Origin: Astrocystis sublimbata
Lineage: Eukaryota; Ascomycota; Sordariomycetes; Xylariales; Xylariaceae
Assembly (NCBI GenBank): GCA_022453515.1
Contig: JAJNNY010000001.1
Coordinates: 682,001 to 746,000 of the forward strand
Direction of reading: 5' to 3'
Length of the DNA: 64,000 nucleotides
This document shows positions 35,100 to 44,213 of the stretch, piece by piece; within the stretch, counting starts at the first letter, position 1; every line of letters begins with the position of its first letter. The notes below the pieces were generated by a model, which saw only the letters and a list, made by a program, of their open reading frames with translations, had not been told where the DNA came from and searched no databases. The translations under genes and the position numbers were made by a program.

Positions 35100-36044
35100 A
35101 TGACGCGGATAGTACTATCTACCGGCAACATTGTCACAGGTGGCCCCTCCATTATCCGGAAGCCTGGAATCACCAGATCCAACCTGGAACTCACGGAGTC
35201 CCTGAGGAGTAACTTCGCAGCTGCACAGGAGGACTATGCCGATAGCCCTGTTGACGGTTCACCCGTGAACGTCAACGGAACACAGACAAATAGAACTAGC
35301 AGGCCAGACATAAATGCATGGACTTCCACTGAAGGTTCAGTCTTATATGTCCCGCGCATCGACTGGGCGGCAGCCGGCTTACAAGAAGATCGCGCACAAT
35401 ACGAGATCACCCTAAAACTATTCTTCCTGCCTACCGCACCCGCAGAGAAACGCGCCGAATACATTGATGAGGCATTGCGGCTGGTGACGAAGGAGCTAAG
35501 GATAGAACATGTCGATCTTCTGATCGGGTCGTTTCCCGGCCTAGCCTTCGAAGGCGACTGCGAATGGGAGGCGGACAAGATCAACGCGACCATGGGAAAC
35601 GACGAGGACGAGGTCGCGACGTGGTCTGCCTTGGAGAGCCTCTACGAGCAGGGCAAAATTACTAGGCTGGGTATAGCCGAATTCGGCACCGAGAAGCTAC
35701 AGCGGTTCATCAGTCAGGTCAAGGTGCGACCGGCCGTCGACCAAATCAACATCAAGGATTGTTGCAACGTGCCGCCCCCCTTGATCAAGCTCGCCAAGAG
35801 CGAGGGCATCGAGCTGCTCACCCATAGCGACAGCATGGACATATTGCCCAGTGGCACGCTACGAGAGTTGCTAGGACAGAGCGCTCGGGGAGCCGGCGTT
35901 CTTGCGGACGACGAGAATGCACAGAGCGGCCTCAAGGGCGACCTCATCCCCCAATGGGTAGCGAAGTATACCGCCTTCGTCAGCTACAGAGGCGTCATCG
36001 AAAACAAGGGTTATTTCGCGGGTGCCGAGCTGGTACCAGCCTGA
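35100..36044 (+). CDS. Glutamate-cysteine ligase modifier (regulatory) subunit
   Basis: An intronless gene of 314 residues. The fold is an aldo-keto-reductase-like barrel, seen in the strand patterns His-Val-Asp-Leu-Leu-Ile-Gly-Ser-Phe-Pro, Leu-Tyr-Glu-Gln-Gly-Lys-Ile-Thr-Arg-Leu-Gly-Ile-Ala-Glu-Phe-Gly, and Val-Asp-Gln-Ile-Asn-Ile-Lys-Asp-Cys-Cys. These match the fungal GCLM/glutamate-cysteine ligase light subunit rather than catalytic reductases. The N-terminus, Ser-Thr-Gly-Asn-Ile, also fits. In the cytosol it binds the catalytic ligase subunit and raises its activity in the first step of glutathione synthesis. It is convergent with BUD32 with only 222 bases between the stops. It is unrelated in position or close sequence to the decayed reductase at 22 kb. 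Confidence 0.92.
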   Translation: MTRIVLSTGNIVTGGPSIIRKPGITRSNLELTESLRSNFAAAQEDYADSPVDGSPVNVNGTQTNRTSRPDINAWTSTEGSVLYVPRIDWAAAGLQEDRAQYEITLKLFFLPTAPAEKRAEYIDEALRLVTKELRIEHVDLLIGSFPGLAFEGDCEWEADKINATMGNDEDEVATWSALESLYEQGKITRLGIAEFGTEKLQRFISQVKVRPAVDQINIKDCCNVPPPLIKLAKSEGIELLTHSDSMDILPSGTLRELLGQSARGAGVLADDENAQSGLKGDLIPQWVAKYTAFVSYRGVIENKGYFAGAELVPA

Positions 36045-36266
36045 AAACCCAACCGACTGTAATGGCATGCATACATACAACTCCTAGACATAATGTACGT
36101 CGAACGGGGTGCGTAGAATCGGAGCAGTGGTAGAACAAGCCAAGCTCAAATCCGAACGGCCTGATCGTGGACTCCATGACATATCAATAGCGAGCATTTC
36201 CATAGTCAGAAGTCCGTCATCATTATCATTATTGGCATTATCACCAGAATCACGACTGGTAGAATT

Positions 36267-37139
36267 TCAACCTATCATGCTTCTTTTCCTGCCGCGCATG
36301 CGGACGTCCTCTAGCTTCTTCAGCACTACCGGCGCCTGTTTGAAGGCCTCTCTGTAGGCGCTCTCCAGCAACGTCGTAAACAGCTTCTCAGCCCGCGGAT
36401 GTGTGCTCGCAAAGGCCCTCTCCAGAACATACAAATCCACGGCTCGGTCCTCCTCGGACGTGCTCTGGCTCGCCAGGCCGAAATCAATAATGACAATCTC
36501 GCCATCCAGCAGCCCATCTCCTGCCGGTGTCGCGTGTCCGTTCGCAGGCTCCTTGCCGCGCTCCCACGGCCTCAGCATCATATTGCTCGTCGTCAAATCT
36601 CCATGGACAATGCCCACCTTGTGCATTCTCCCCACAGCCTCCCCGATGCGTCTCAGCAGCGCGACCAAGTCCTGATCTCCCTCCGCATCGCCCTCGACAA
36701 TCGCATCCCCCGACCTGCCCGCCGCCTTCTCGTCGTCCCTCCTCCGCCGCAACGACTCGTTGATGGCGGCGCGCACAGGGCCGCCCGCCACCCACTCCAT
36801 CATGAGCCAGCCCGCGCTCTCGTCGATGGCGTACACCGAGGGCACGGAGACGCCCTCGCGCTTGCACTTGGCGAGGTTCCGGGCTTCAGCGAGGATGCGG
36901 TGACGCGTGAGCCGCGCATCGAGAACACGGTGGCGCCATGGCTTCGGGGGGCGGTACTTGAGGGCGCAGGGGATGGACGGAAGGAGGTAGGTGGTCTTGT
37001 AGAGCCGGCCCTCGGCTCCTTGGGTGATGAGCTCGGGTGGGGTGGAGGAGGGGTTGGTCAGGATCGCGGGGAGGGGGAAGGGCTGCTGCTGCTGCTGCTG
37101 AGAGGGGTCAGCGCTGTCGGCGACGGCCGCCATGGCCAT
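36267..37139 (-). CDS. BUD32: Bud32/PRPK, atypical kinase of the KEOPS complex
   Basis: An intronless gene of 290 residues. The small kinase fold shows Gly-Ala-Glu-Gly at the nucleotide loop, Ala-Leu-Lys-Tyr-Arg with the catalytic Lys, Lys-x-Tyr-Arg-x-Pro and Arg-Leu-Thr-x-x-Arg characteristic of Bud32, His-Gly-Asp-Leu-Thr-Thr-Ser-Asn-Met-Met (catalytic loop), and Ile-Asp-Phe-Gly-Leu (metal-binding Asp). With Kae1, Cgi121 and Pcc1 it makes the KEOPS complex needed for t6A modification of ANN-decoding tRNAs and for telomere maintenance. Two things are longer than in yeast: an N-terminal poly-Gln stretch encoded by a CAG run, and an insertion of Arg/Asp/Glu-rich sequence around residues 130-155. 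Several frames overlap because the region is GC-rich; only this one has motifs. Confidence 0.95.
   Translation of the reverse strand: MAMAAVADSADPSQQQQQQPFPLPAILTNPSSTPPELITQGAEGRLYKTTYLLPSIPCALKYRPPKPWRHRVLDARLTRHRILAEARNLAKCKREGVSVPSVYAIDESAGWLMMEWVAGGPVRAAINESLRRRRDDEKAAGRSGDAIVEGDAEGDQDLVALLRRIGEAVGRMHKVGIVHGDLTTSNMMLRPWERGKEPANGHATPAGDGLLDGEIVIIDFGLASQSTSEEDRAVDLYVLERAFASTHPRAEKLFTTLLESAYREAFKQAPVVLKKLEDVRMRGRKRSMIG
37083..37100 (-). repeat. CAG-type trinucleotide run encoding poly-Gln
   Basis: Six tandem CAG codons on the minus strand encode six glutamines near the N-terminus of Bud32, a likely length-variable site. Confidence 0.9.
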
Positions 37140-39094
37140 TGATTGATTCGGGCGCTGGAGAGGAGATTTGGTGGTGGCGCAGCGACTATTTTGGTGTGCG
37201 GTTGTGCTTTGGTTTGGATTATTGTATCAGATTTAGCATGGGCGTCATGGATTGCTCAATTCTGAAGATCCGAAGACGGGCTCTGGCTGGATGACAGACA
37301 GTCCGAGGTCAAGCTGCCCCGCCATTCTTGCAGCTGTGTTTTTTTCTAACAAGATCCAGCTGCATGCTGGTGTTACCTAAGGTTACCTGTCTGTACCTTC
37401 GCATGTACCCTACCCAGCCTACAAGGCCTTGCGGGTACATCGGCCTTGGGCCATAGTGACTGCTGGGCAGCGTTAGCCAGCGGAAACCTTCAAGCTTGCG
37501 TATGAATTGTAGGCAACTCCTGAGGCCCGTCCGACTTGAAGAGTACATGTGCCCGAAATCGCTGCTTCTCACACTCAGTCAGTGAACATATAATCATTTT
37601 AAGTTCCTGGGTGATGCACATGTAGGCTTGCGAGGAATATTTGCAAATGATTTGCAATTGAGATAGGAGAGTATTCTGTCGGGTTCTTCTCGCACCCCAC
37701 TGTCCTCGTAGGTGGTACCTGGCAGTTTGGGGGCCGCAGCAGAGAGGCACGCTCGGCACGAACTGTCCTGTCTGGCGAACCACAGGCAAAAGCACCGCCA
37801 GCTGACCCCTCAGCTGTGGACGCTACCATCAAATGCCGCTATGCCGTGCAGCGGACGCGCATGGTTTCCGAGCGGAAGGCATGACGTGAACGCTGGAAAG
37901 CGCACAAGGAAACAGCGACTTGCGAATCATGCTAAGCTGGAAGCTGCTGGAGGCTAGTAGCATTGTCGAGTCCTTGAGCACCTTACTCATACTCGCCTTT
38001 TTTTTGTTTCTCATTCACAATTGCTTTTTCCCCCTTTCCCTCACTCTTCCGATTGTTTCTAACCATCTGTCCTTCGCTGCTCCACGGCCAAGATGTTGGA
38101 CCTCAACAATTGCGAAACACACCGCTTTCTGACCGCTTTCGTCCTAGGGCGCTATAAGCCAGGTTCTAGCGGTCCGATCATCGCGTGATCCATCCTGTCC
38201 GTGCCATGCTATACTGCATTCGACAACGCGTAACAGTTGCCCTAACTGACACTACACACCACACGCTACACACCCAGCAACCACCGATTCGCTGCAGCCT
38301 GCGGCACCTGGCACTGGCGAGCTGGTGGTCTAGCGAATGCGCGAGAGAGGGGGTCTCGCGGGTCTCACGGGGCAAAGCTGGTCGTCCGGCGCTCGCTGAC
38401 GCACGATGTGAGCTGAGTGGGCGAGCCAGTGGCTCCAGTGGGCTGGGCCGTGGTTGTACCTTAACTACTTATACATGGCGTTACCCCTTCTCCCGCACTC
38501 ATTCGAGAAGGTATCGGCTTTCCCTGGCTTTCCCTCCATGTACGCACCCCAAAAGGATGGATGACAAGTGCATCGTAGGTCTGTGCTGCGGGTGTTGACC
38601 CAGGCACGCCAGACGCAACCCGTCACCTTGTCGACACTCTTTGTCATCCTCCTTACTATTACTACGACAGCCACATATTAGGGCTAGACGCGAAGCCGGC
38701 CCAGCTGCAGGAGGCGGGCGAAGAGCGAATAGCGGAGAGCGGAGCGCGGGCGATTGTATGTACTGTAGTGAGGTACACGAGAGTTACATTTCACCCCTCC
38801 ACTTCTCTTCCTTCTTACCCCAACCCACCAGTCGGCCGTGCCAGTGTCACCAGTCACCCGCCCGCCCACTCCCATTCCCACTCCCACACGCACCACCACC
38901 GACACGCACCCGCACACGCACACCAGCGCAACTCAGCGCACATCTGCACTGAAAAGGGGAATGCATGTTGCCGAACGTCATATTGGTCGCCTCGTTTCTC
39001 TGCCCACGCTGCCCGCTCTTCCGCCAGCACGCTCACGCTTGATGACAACATAATTCTCTATGGTCCTCCCTCACCTCCGGGTCCTGCTCGCAAC
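37140..39094. other. Intergenic, no gene seen
   Basis: Only short unsupported ORFs were seen. The last ~300 bases before the next gene are C-rich with CCCACTCCCA/CACACGCAC runs, probably promoter or 5' UTR. An open frame in phase with the next gene extends back to 38768, but it is built of these runs and reads as low-complexity. Confidence 0.55.
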
Positions 39095-39916
39095 ATGGCG
39101 TTTGCCACCCCTACGCTGCTATGGACCATAGTCCTGCCCGTGAGCGCCCTGTCGCTGGCCTTCGGAGCCTTCCCTCTGATGGTCACCACCTACACCACCG
39201 CCTACTACGCGGCGCCGCGCGAGATCACCACCTTCGTCGACGCCGTCGAATGCTCCATAGAGGAGAACGAGAGCTATGACTGCGATGTTGCCAAGGTGCA
39301 GCGCTTGGAAGACAAGGTGCGCCTGGCCCGCCTCTTGCGCGAGATTCAGACCCAGGGCGATGACTTGCGCGAGGAGCTGAACCGCCTGGTGGTCGAGGAG
39401 GGGGGTACAACGCTGCGCCCGAGTGCGCGTTTCTTCTGGGCTAGCCACAGAGCGCAGCTGGAGGAGCGCGTGCGCCGCCTGGACATGCTGCGCATGCGTT
39501 TCCTGGTCGTCTACATGGGCGTTGTCGCATCGATGACGAACGACCGTGCTACCAAGGAGGCCGCAGTCGTAGCCGCCAAAGAGGCCAAAGAAAAAGAAAG
39601 GCTGAAAGCGATTCCACAAGCTCCACCACCTCCGCCACCAGCCCCTCGACCCACTGTGACCAAGTCGCGAACAACAGACAGCACCCCGCGCCGACCACCG
39701 CGACGGCTCACAACCCAGGCCATCGGCTACAGCGAGAAGACAGAGCACACGCAGCGCACCGGCTGGTTCGGCGTCGTCGAGGAACTGCAACGATCGCCCT
39801 TACTACGACAGCGACACGCCTCGATCGAAGCAGCCATGCGCTCACCCCCGCCTTCTCCGATTATGAGTGAACTCAGCCTAAACACTTCATCAATTCCGGA
39901 AAAACTCGAAATATAG
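39095..39916 (+). CDS. Unknown membrane-anchored protein with coiled coil
   Basis: A single exon of 273 residues. Residues about 7-32 form one hydrophobic segment (signal anchor or signal peptide). They are followed by a Tyr/Thr-rich linker with an Ala-Pro-Arg-Glu-Ile stretch, two cysteines (near residues 52 and 62), and about 80 residues of Leu/Arg/Glu heptad-like helix. Then come a second short hydrophobic patch (Leu-Val-Val-Tyr-Met-Gly-Val-Val), a Lys/Glu/Ala helix, a poly-Pro run and a disordered Ser/Pro-rich tail. I do not recognise the family. The ATG at 39095 (CAACATGGC) is chosen because the in-phase sequence upstream is His/Thr/Pro low-complexity. High GC3 and an unbroken frame support it as real. 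Confidence 0.75.
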   Translation: MAFATPTLLWTIVLPVSALSLAFGAFPLMVTTYTTAYYAAPREITTFVDAVECSIEENESYDCDVAKVQRLEDKVRLARLLREIQTQGDDLREELNRLVVEEGGTTLRPSARFFWASHRAQLEERVRRLDMLRMRFLVVYMGVVASMTNDRATKEAAVVAAKEAKEKERLKAIPQAPPPPPPAPRPTVTKSRTTDSTPRRPPRRLTTQAIGYSEKTEHTQRTGWFGVVEELQRSPLLRQRHASIEAAMRSPPPSPIMSELSLNTSSIPEKLEI

Positions 39917-40890
39917 CGATGCATGTTGCAGACAAGCAATACTGTCCCCATTACCGATACGCATCAGGGCTCCAAAGCAGCAGCAACCACGCGACGCGGA
40001 ATAATCAGACCTGCGTTTCGAACAAGCCTGCTGAGTCGGTGCCTTCGAACGATTTATGGCCTCATGAAATGAAACGAATTACACACCCACACACACACGA
40101 CATTGTAGAAGAATCTTATGAAGATATATCCCACGATAATGAACATCAACGTTGAATGTCCCAGACCTGTCATGACAATGTGGCCACGACTGGAAGCTCA
40201 ACGCAAAATCACTTACACCACATTCACAACACCATTCACGCCCTTTCAAACAAAACTTCAAGGTTTCCTTGGTTGTTATATTTTCATTCCATCGGAAGAT
40301 ACCCTGTTACTTACCCTGTGAAGGCTATGACAGCTCACAGCAGTTTTGCTTCTTACCATTCAAAAGTTTATTTGGCAGATGGTACGACTTGTACGGCCAT
40401 CATGCATGGCTCAGCGCCCTTCCATTGACCACTTATATCACCCCCTAACCCTATCTTATCATTTTTTATACGTTTTATCGGGGGATGGTTGTAGCTCTAG
40501 TATGAGGATGTAGTGTACGCGGACAAACGCAGTGTAGTGTAGCTGGGTTGGATCTGGCGTTGGAACGGTGGCTGGGAATTTGGGAGGACGGGAGGTATTG
40601 GCTTAGGAACAAACAATCGATCAGTCTACTCTGATATAGTATGGTAAAAACAAATAAAATGAATCAAATCAAATCAAGTCAAATGGATATTGATCCATGC
40701 AATGTCTTTGGTGACTTTATGAGCTTATCCGCGTACATTAAGTACCTAGGTATGTTATAGCTTCACGATGCAAAGATGCTTATATAATATGGCTTCATAG
40801 TTCTACGAAAAAGACGGCAATCTAGGAGCGAGCATATTTTAAATTCATAGGCCTGTATGCTTCCAGCTTGAGCGGCAGTTGACAGTCCGA
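39917..40890. other. Intergenic, no gene seen
   Basis: A moderately AT-rich stretch with a short AATCAAATCAAATCAA run near 40660-40685. ORFs are below 95 codons and unsupported. Confidence 0.6.
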
Positions 40891-41816
40891 CTAATGCTTG
40901 ACATCGTCCGGTCCCGTGCCGTTCCTCTCGCCCACTAAATAGTACAAGGTTAACAAGTGCTCCAGCAACTATCGTCCTCTCAAATCGCAAGCAACGGAGT
41001 GGGGAGAAAAGGAGGAAATTTCCAACATACCATCTAACGCGACCAAAAATCTACTGACGCAGTTGTACGCCGCGACCTATGTGGGCAATACTTCGTTAGT
41101 CATGGTTCTCAGTTCCCGGCGTGCATGAATCATCTTGCCTCCCGTCGCGACCTTCTCTCTCATTTTTACATCCTATCCCAACCCATTATCTCCCTAGCAT
41201 CGGAAACCCTCACAGCTGAGCGGGAATAGAAAAAAGAAGAAATAGAAAAGGGAAAAGGGAAAAGGAGAAGAAGAAGAAGGAAGAAGGAAGAAGGAAGAAG
41301 AAAACTCACAGTAGCAGTAACCTCCACAACCTCCCTCTCATCACAGCGACTCCTCAGCGCCTCAAAGACGGCCTCGCCAACCCTCACCAGCCGCGTCATC
41401 TCATCCGCATACCGCAGCACAGCCCACTCCTTGTCCCCCAGCCCATGCGCTTTCGCTCCCTCCTTTTCCTCCTCCGTAACGCTTCCCAGATCCTCCTTTT
41501 TCAAAACCTCAATGCCCTTTTCCCCCAACCCCGCCGCAGCAGCCAGCGGCGCGTGGTGGCCCCATTCGTACCAGGCGGAATTGCACACTGCGACGCGGCA
41601 AATGGCGATTTCGCGCAGGAGCGGGGAGAGGAGCGTCTGCGCGCGCACGGCGCCCATGAAGGAGTTCCAGCCGTCGGCCACGGGCGGCGAGTGCAGGAGG
41701 GCCAGGTCCAGGGGCTGCAGGGGCCGTGGTGCCCGGCGCGCGGCGACGCGGGCTACGATGGCGGCTTCTTCGGCGGTGGTGGTGGGGGGTGGGTTGGGGG
41801 TGTAGGGGATGCGCAT
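40891..41816 (-). CDS. Carboxymuconolactone decarboxylase-like (AhpD-fold) protein
   Basis: Three exons (41816-41310, 41076-41031, 40934-40891) give 198 residues. The core reads Ser-Pro-Pro-Val-Ala-Asp-Gly-Trp-Asn, then Leu-Arg-Glu-Ile-Ala-Ile-Cys-Arg-Val-Ala...Tyr-Glu-Trp-Gly-His-His, the Glu-Trp-x-x-His signature of the CMD/AhpD-like family, followed by Arg-Tyr-Ala-Asp-Glu-Met-Thr. The exon 2-3 junction gives Tyr-Asn-Cys-Val-Ser-Arg-Phe-Leu-Val-Ala-Leu-Asp-Val-Gly-Glu-Arg, a typical ending in fungal members. A Cys-x-x-Cys redox pair as in AhpD is not evident, so this is more likely the decarboxylase/hydratase-type branch. The actual substrate is unknown. Intron 1 (233 nt) is unusually long and holds a pyrimidine microsatellite on the coding strand. 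Confidence 0.9.
41221..41300. repeat. Purine-rich (GAA/GGAA) microsatellite inside an intron
   Basis: Runs of GGGAAAA, GAAGAA and GGAAGAA lie in intron 1 of the decarboxylase-like gene, giving a long polypyrimidine tract on its sense strand. Confidence 0.9.
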
Positions 41817-42924
41817 TTTGACGGTTGGGTTGGTAGAAGCTGGTTTACAATCTTGTTTTTGGGGGATGTGTGGGTGAGTGATGAGAAGGTGAGTTGGGGA
41901 GGTTGAAGGATTATGGATGTGAGGGGTGGTAGTGTGTGAAGGCCTGAATTACCGTGGAGTTTGGCTGTTCGTTGTTTATGAAAGGTTGAAAGATAATGCA
42001 AGAATGAGTCTGGATCACTGAGTGGCCGATTGTACTTATGCAAAGACCTTTTTTATTCAAGTTAACAGACTGCAGTTGCATGGACATGGACATGGACATG
42101 AACGTACGGAGAATCTCCGTCAACGGAATTCGGGGTTAACAAGCTATAGATTCGATGCCAAACACGATACAGCAGAAAGCAACATCTGGCTGACCTTAAA
42201 CTCTACCATAACAACCCCCACATATATTGAAGCTTCAACTCGTCTACTCCCAGCGGGTTTTTATCTAATTACATGTAATGACAGTCCACACTTCCTATGA
42301 TGAGTGATTTCACTCCTCTGCATTCCCTGGGGTACTGCTGCTACTGCTAGTAGATGTACAACTTATGCCGAGGACCGGATCCGAAAAGGAGAGGGGAATA
42401 TTCCCCCGCTTGGGCAACGGCACTTCGCCGGACCCGCCCGTCACCGGCTCTTCTTGCCGATGTTATCATCAACCACGTCAGGCCTCCTTCTCCCAACGAC
42501 AGGTTGATATCTAAATAGTAAATCTATCAACAGCGTTGTATACTATCAATGAATCTAGTTGATAAGAAATGAAATCAACAAAAATGTTAGCGCACGGCTG
42601 CTAATGTACCTATATATGTATGATACCTTCAGAATCACATGATTAGTTACCGTACCTATCTACCTTATGTAAGTAGCGTGGGATTTTGTGATCAGCTGGG
42701 ACTTATATAGCTCAAAAACGAAAAACAATCACAGACACCTAACTGCGTAGACCGGATAATGATATAGATGGGGCGTAGCACATTCGTTCAGTTCAAAAGT
42801 AGGCTATATCCCAGTTTATGGGGGGCTGCGTGCGTGTGTATACATATGTCCGCGCTTACTACGTATCTCATCCATTATGTATCAGATATCGGAAGAAAAT
42901 ATATGCAACAAGAGAAAAGAAAGA

Positions 42925-43020
42925 AGAAAACCTTGGTCGTGGAAGGAATCGAACTCTTCGCACCTAACGCTGCAGGAACCGATAATTCGCTGCGCTGTAT
43001 ATTACAGCGTTGCGCGGCGA
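42925..43020 (-). pseudogene. tRNA-like sequence, copy 1 (degenerate)
   Basis: The minus strand has AGTTCGATTCC (B-box/T-loop-like, about 42943-42953), with GAAG and CTTC able to pair around the loop, and further upstream a perfect hairpin (CGCTGTA arms around ATA, about 42994-43010). No acceptor stem or convincing anticodon arm could be formed, so I treat it as a tRNA relic or tRNA-derived element, not a working tRNA. Confidence 0.3.
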
Positions 43021-43334
43021 GGCTAAACTAACCCGACATTTTCATCATACTCTCAGGGGTCAGTAGGATTGTTCTGGTAATAAGGTCGGTGTTTTAAGGT
43101 CCCTATGTGCAGGCAGGTAGGCAGGCCCATGACAGAGGTAGCTAAGCCAAGCAGCATCAAGGACAGGGAAGATAAGGCAATAAATATCATGTATAGAATA
43201 AGAGGGAAAGAAGAGCAAAGAAAATTGAGGAAAAGGAATCTATGTGTGAAGATATCTATATATATGTGCATGTGTATCCCTTTCTTAGTACTTTAACGTC
43301 TTAGGTAAGAAGGCAGTGGTAATGATCAGGTGCG

Positions 43335-43430
43335 AAAATAGAACTTCGGCTGTCGACGGAATCGAACCCCCGGCACCTAACGATACAGAATGACGACGTT
43401 TTTCGCTAGACAACAATATTGCTTCGTCAG
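43335..43430 (-). pseudogene. tRNA-like sequence, copy 2 (degenerate)
   Basis: The minus strand has an exact GGTTCGATTCC box (43356-43366) preceded by GTGCCGGG and by TTGTCTAGCG, which resembles an A-box. It shares CGTTAGGTGC and the B-box with copy 1, and the flanking DNA also matches. An acceptor stem is not formed. A scan with a tRNA covariance model would decide. Confidence 0.35.
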
Positions 43431-44213
43431 GCCAGGCCAGTCCGGTCATTGCTAGTAGCTCTAGGGGCCTGTAGAGAGAATATAGTATATGTGGTTGGTA
43501 AACAGGTGCTTCAAGGTTCGTACGTGCAGACCCGTCCATGGTTCATGGTCATCCACGCAGATAACTTGGCTACCTACATACACATACAATAAATACATAG
43601 CTCACGACGGCTCCATTCCAAGGCACATAGACACAAAAACAATCGAGATATGCCCACGAAGAAACTTTTATATTTTGCGAAATGTTAACGTGTTGTATGC
43701 TGCGCGAGACATCTCAAGCGCAGTCCAAACGCCGTCTCTTCGATGTATGTATTATAGTATCAGGCCCTGAAAGTGTTTTACGTCTTCCTTCCCGGAGAGG
43801 ATTCCGTACAGAGATGCAGTAATTAAACGTGTAGCGGAGCTGGAAAAAAGAAATAGAGAGAAAAAAACAAAGTTCCATCTCTGCTGAGTTTTGGAATAGC
43901 CTCCATACGCCTTTTTACGCCAGTCCATGTAGTTCCCCCATACTTTTGCGACCGGTCCTCTCGTATATGTCCCCGCCAGTGTCGCCTATGCTTTAAGAAC
44001 AAGAAATAATTGCTCAAGTCAAAAACGCCCTTCGCCAAGGTACTCGCTGAAAAAAAAAATCATGGTATAGAGATACAACATAGAAACGACGACAACTCGC
44101 AAAAAATAACAGGAATTGTATGGGAAAAGCTCTTTTTGAACCCTTGAGTATATTTTGGTGTGTCGTCACTCAAGATCGTCGACATCTTGTGGTAGCAGTT
44201 ATGACGTGTCATG

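Larger units (their letters stand above)
41817..44213. other. Intergenic region with duplicated tRNA-like segments
   Basis: No protein gene is supported. It contains a CATGGACATGGACATGGACATG run (42079-42100) and two related segments with tRNA-type B-box sequence, described separately. Confidence 0.55.

Noticed and set aside
38768..39094. In-frame upstream extension of the 39.1-kb gene
   Set aside because: The extension is made of CCCACTCCC/CACACGCAC runs encoding His/Thr/Pro low-complexity sequence before the natural ATG with its anchor helix. Read as promoter or leader.
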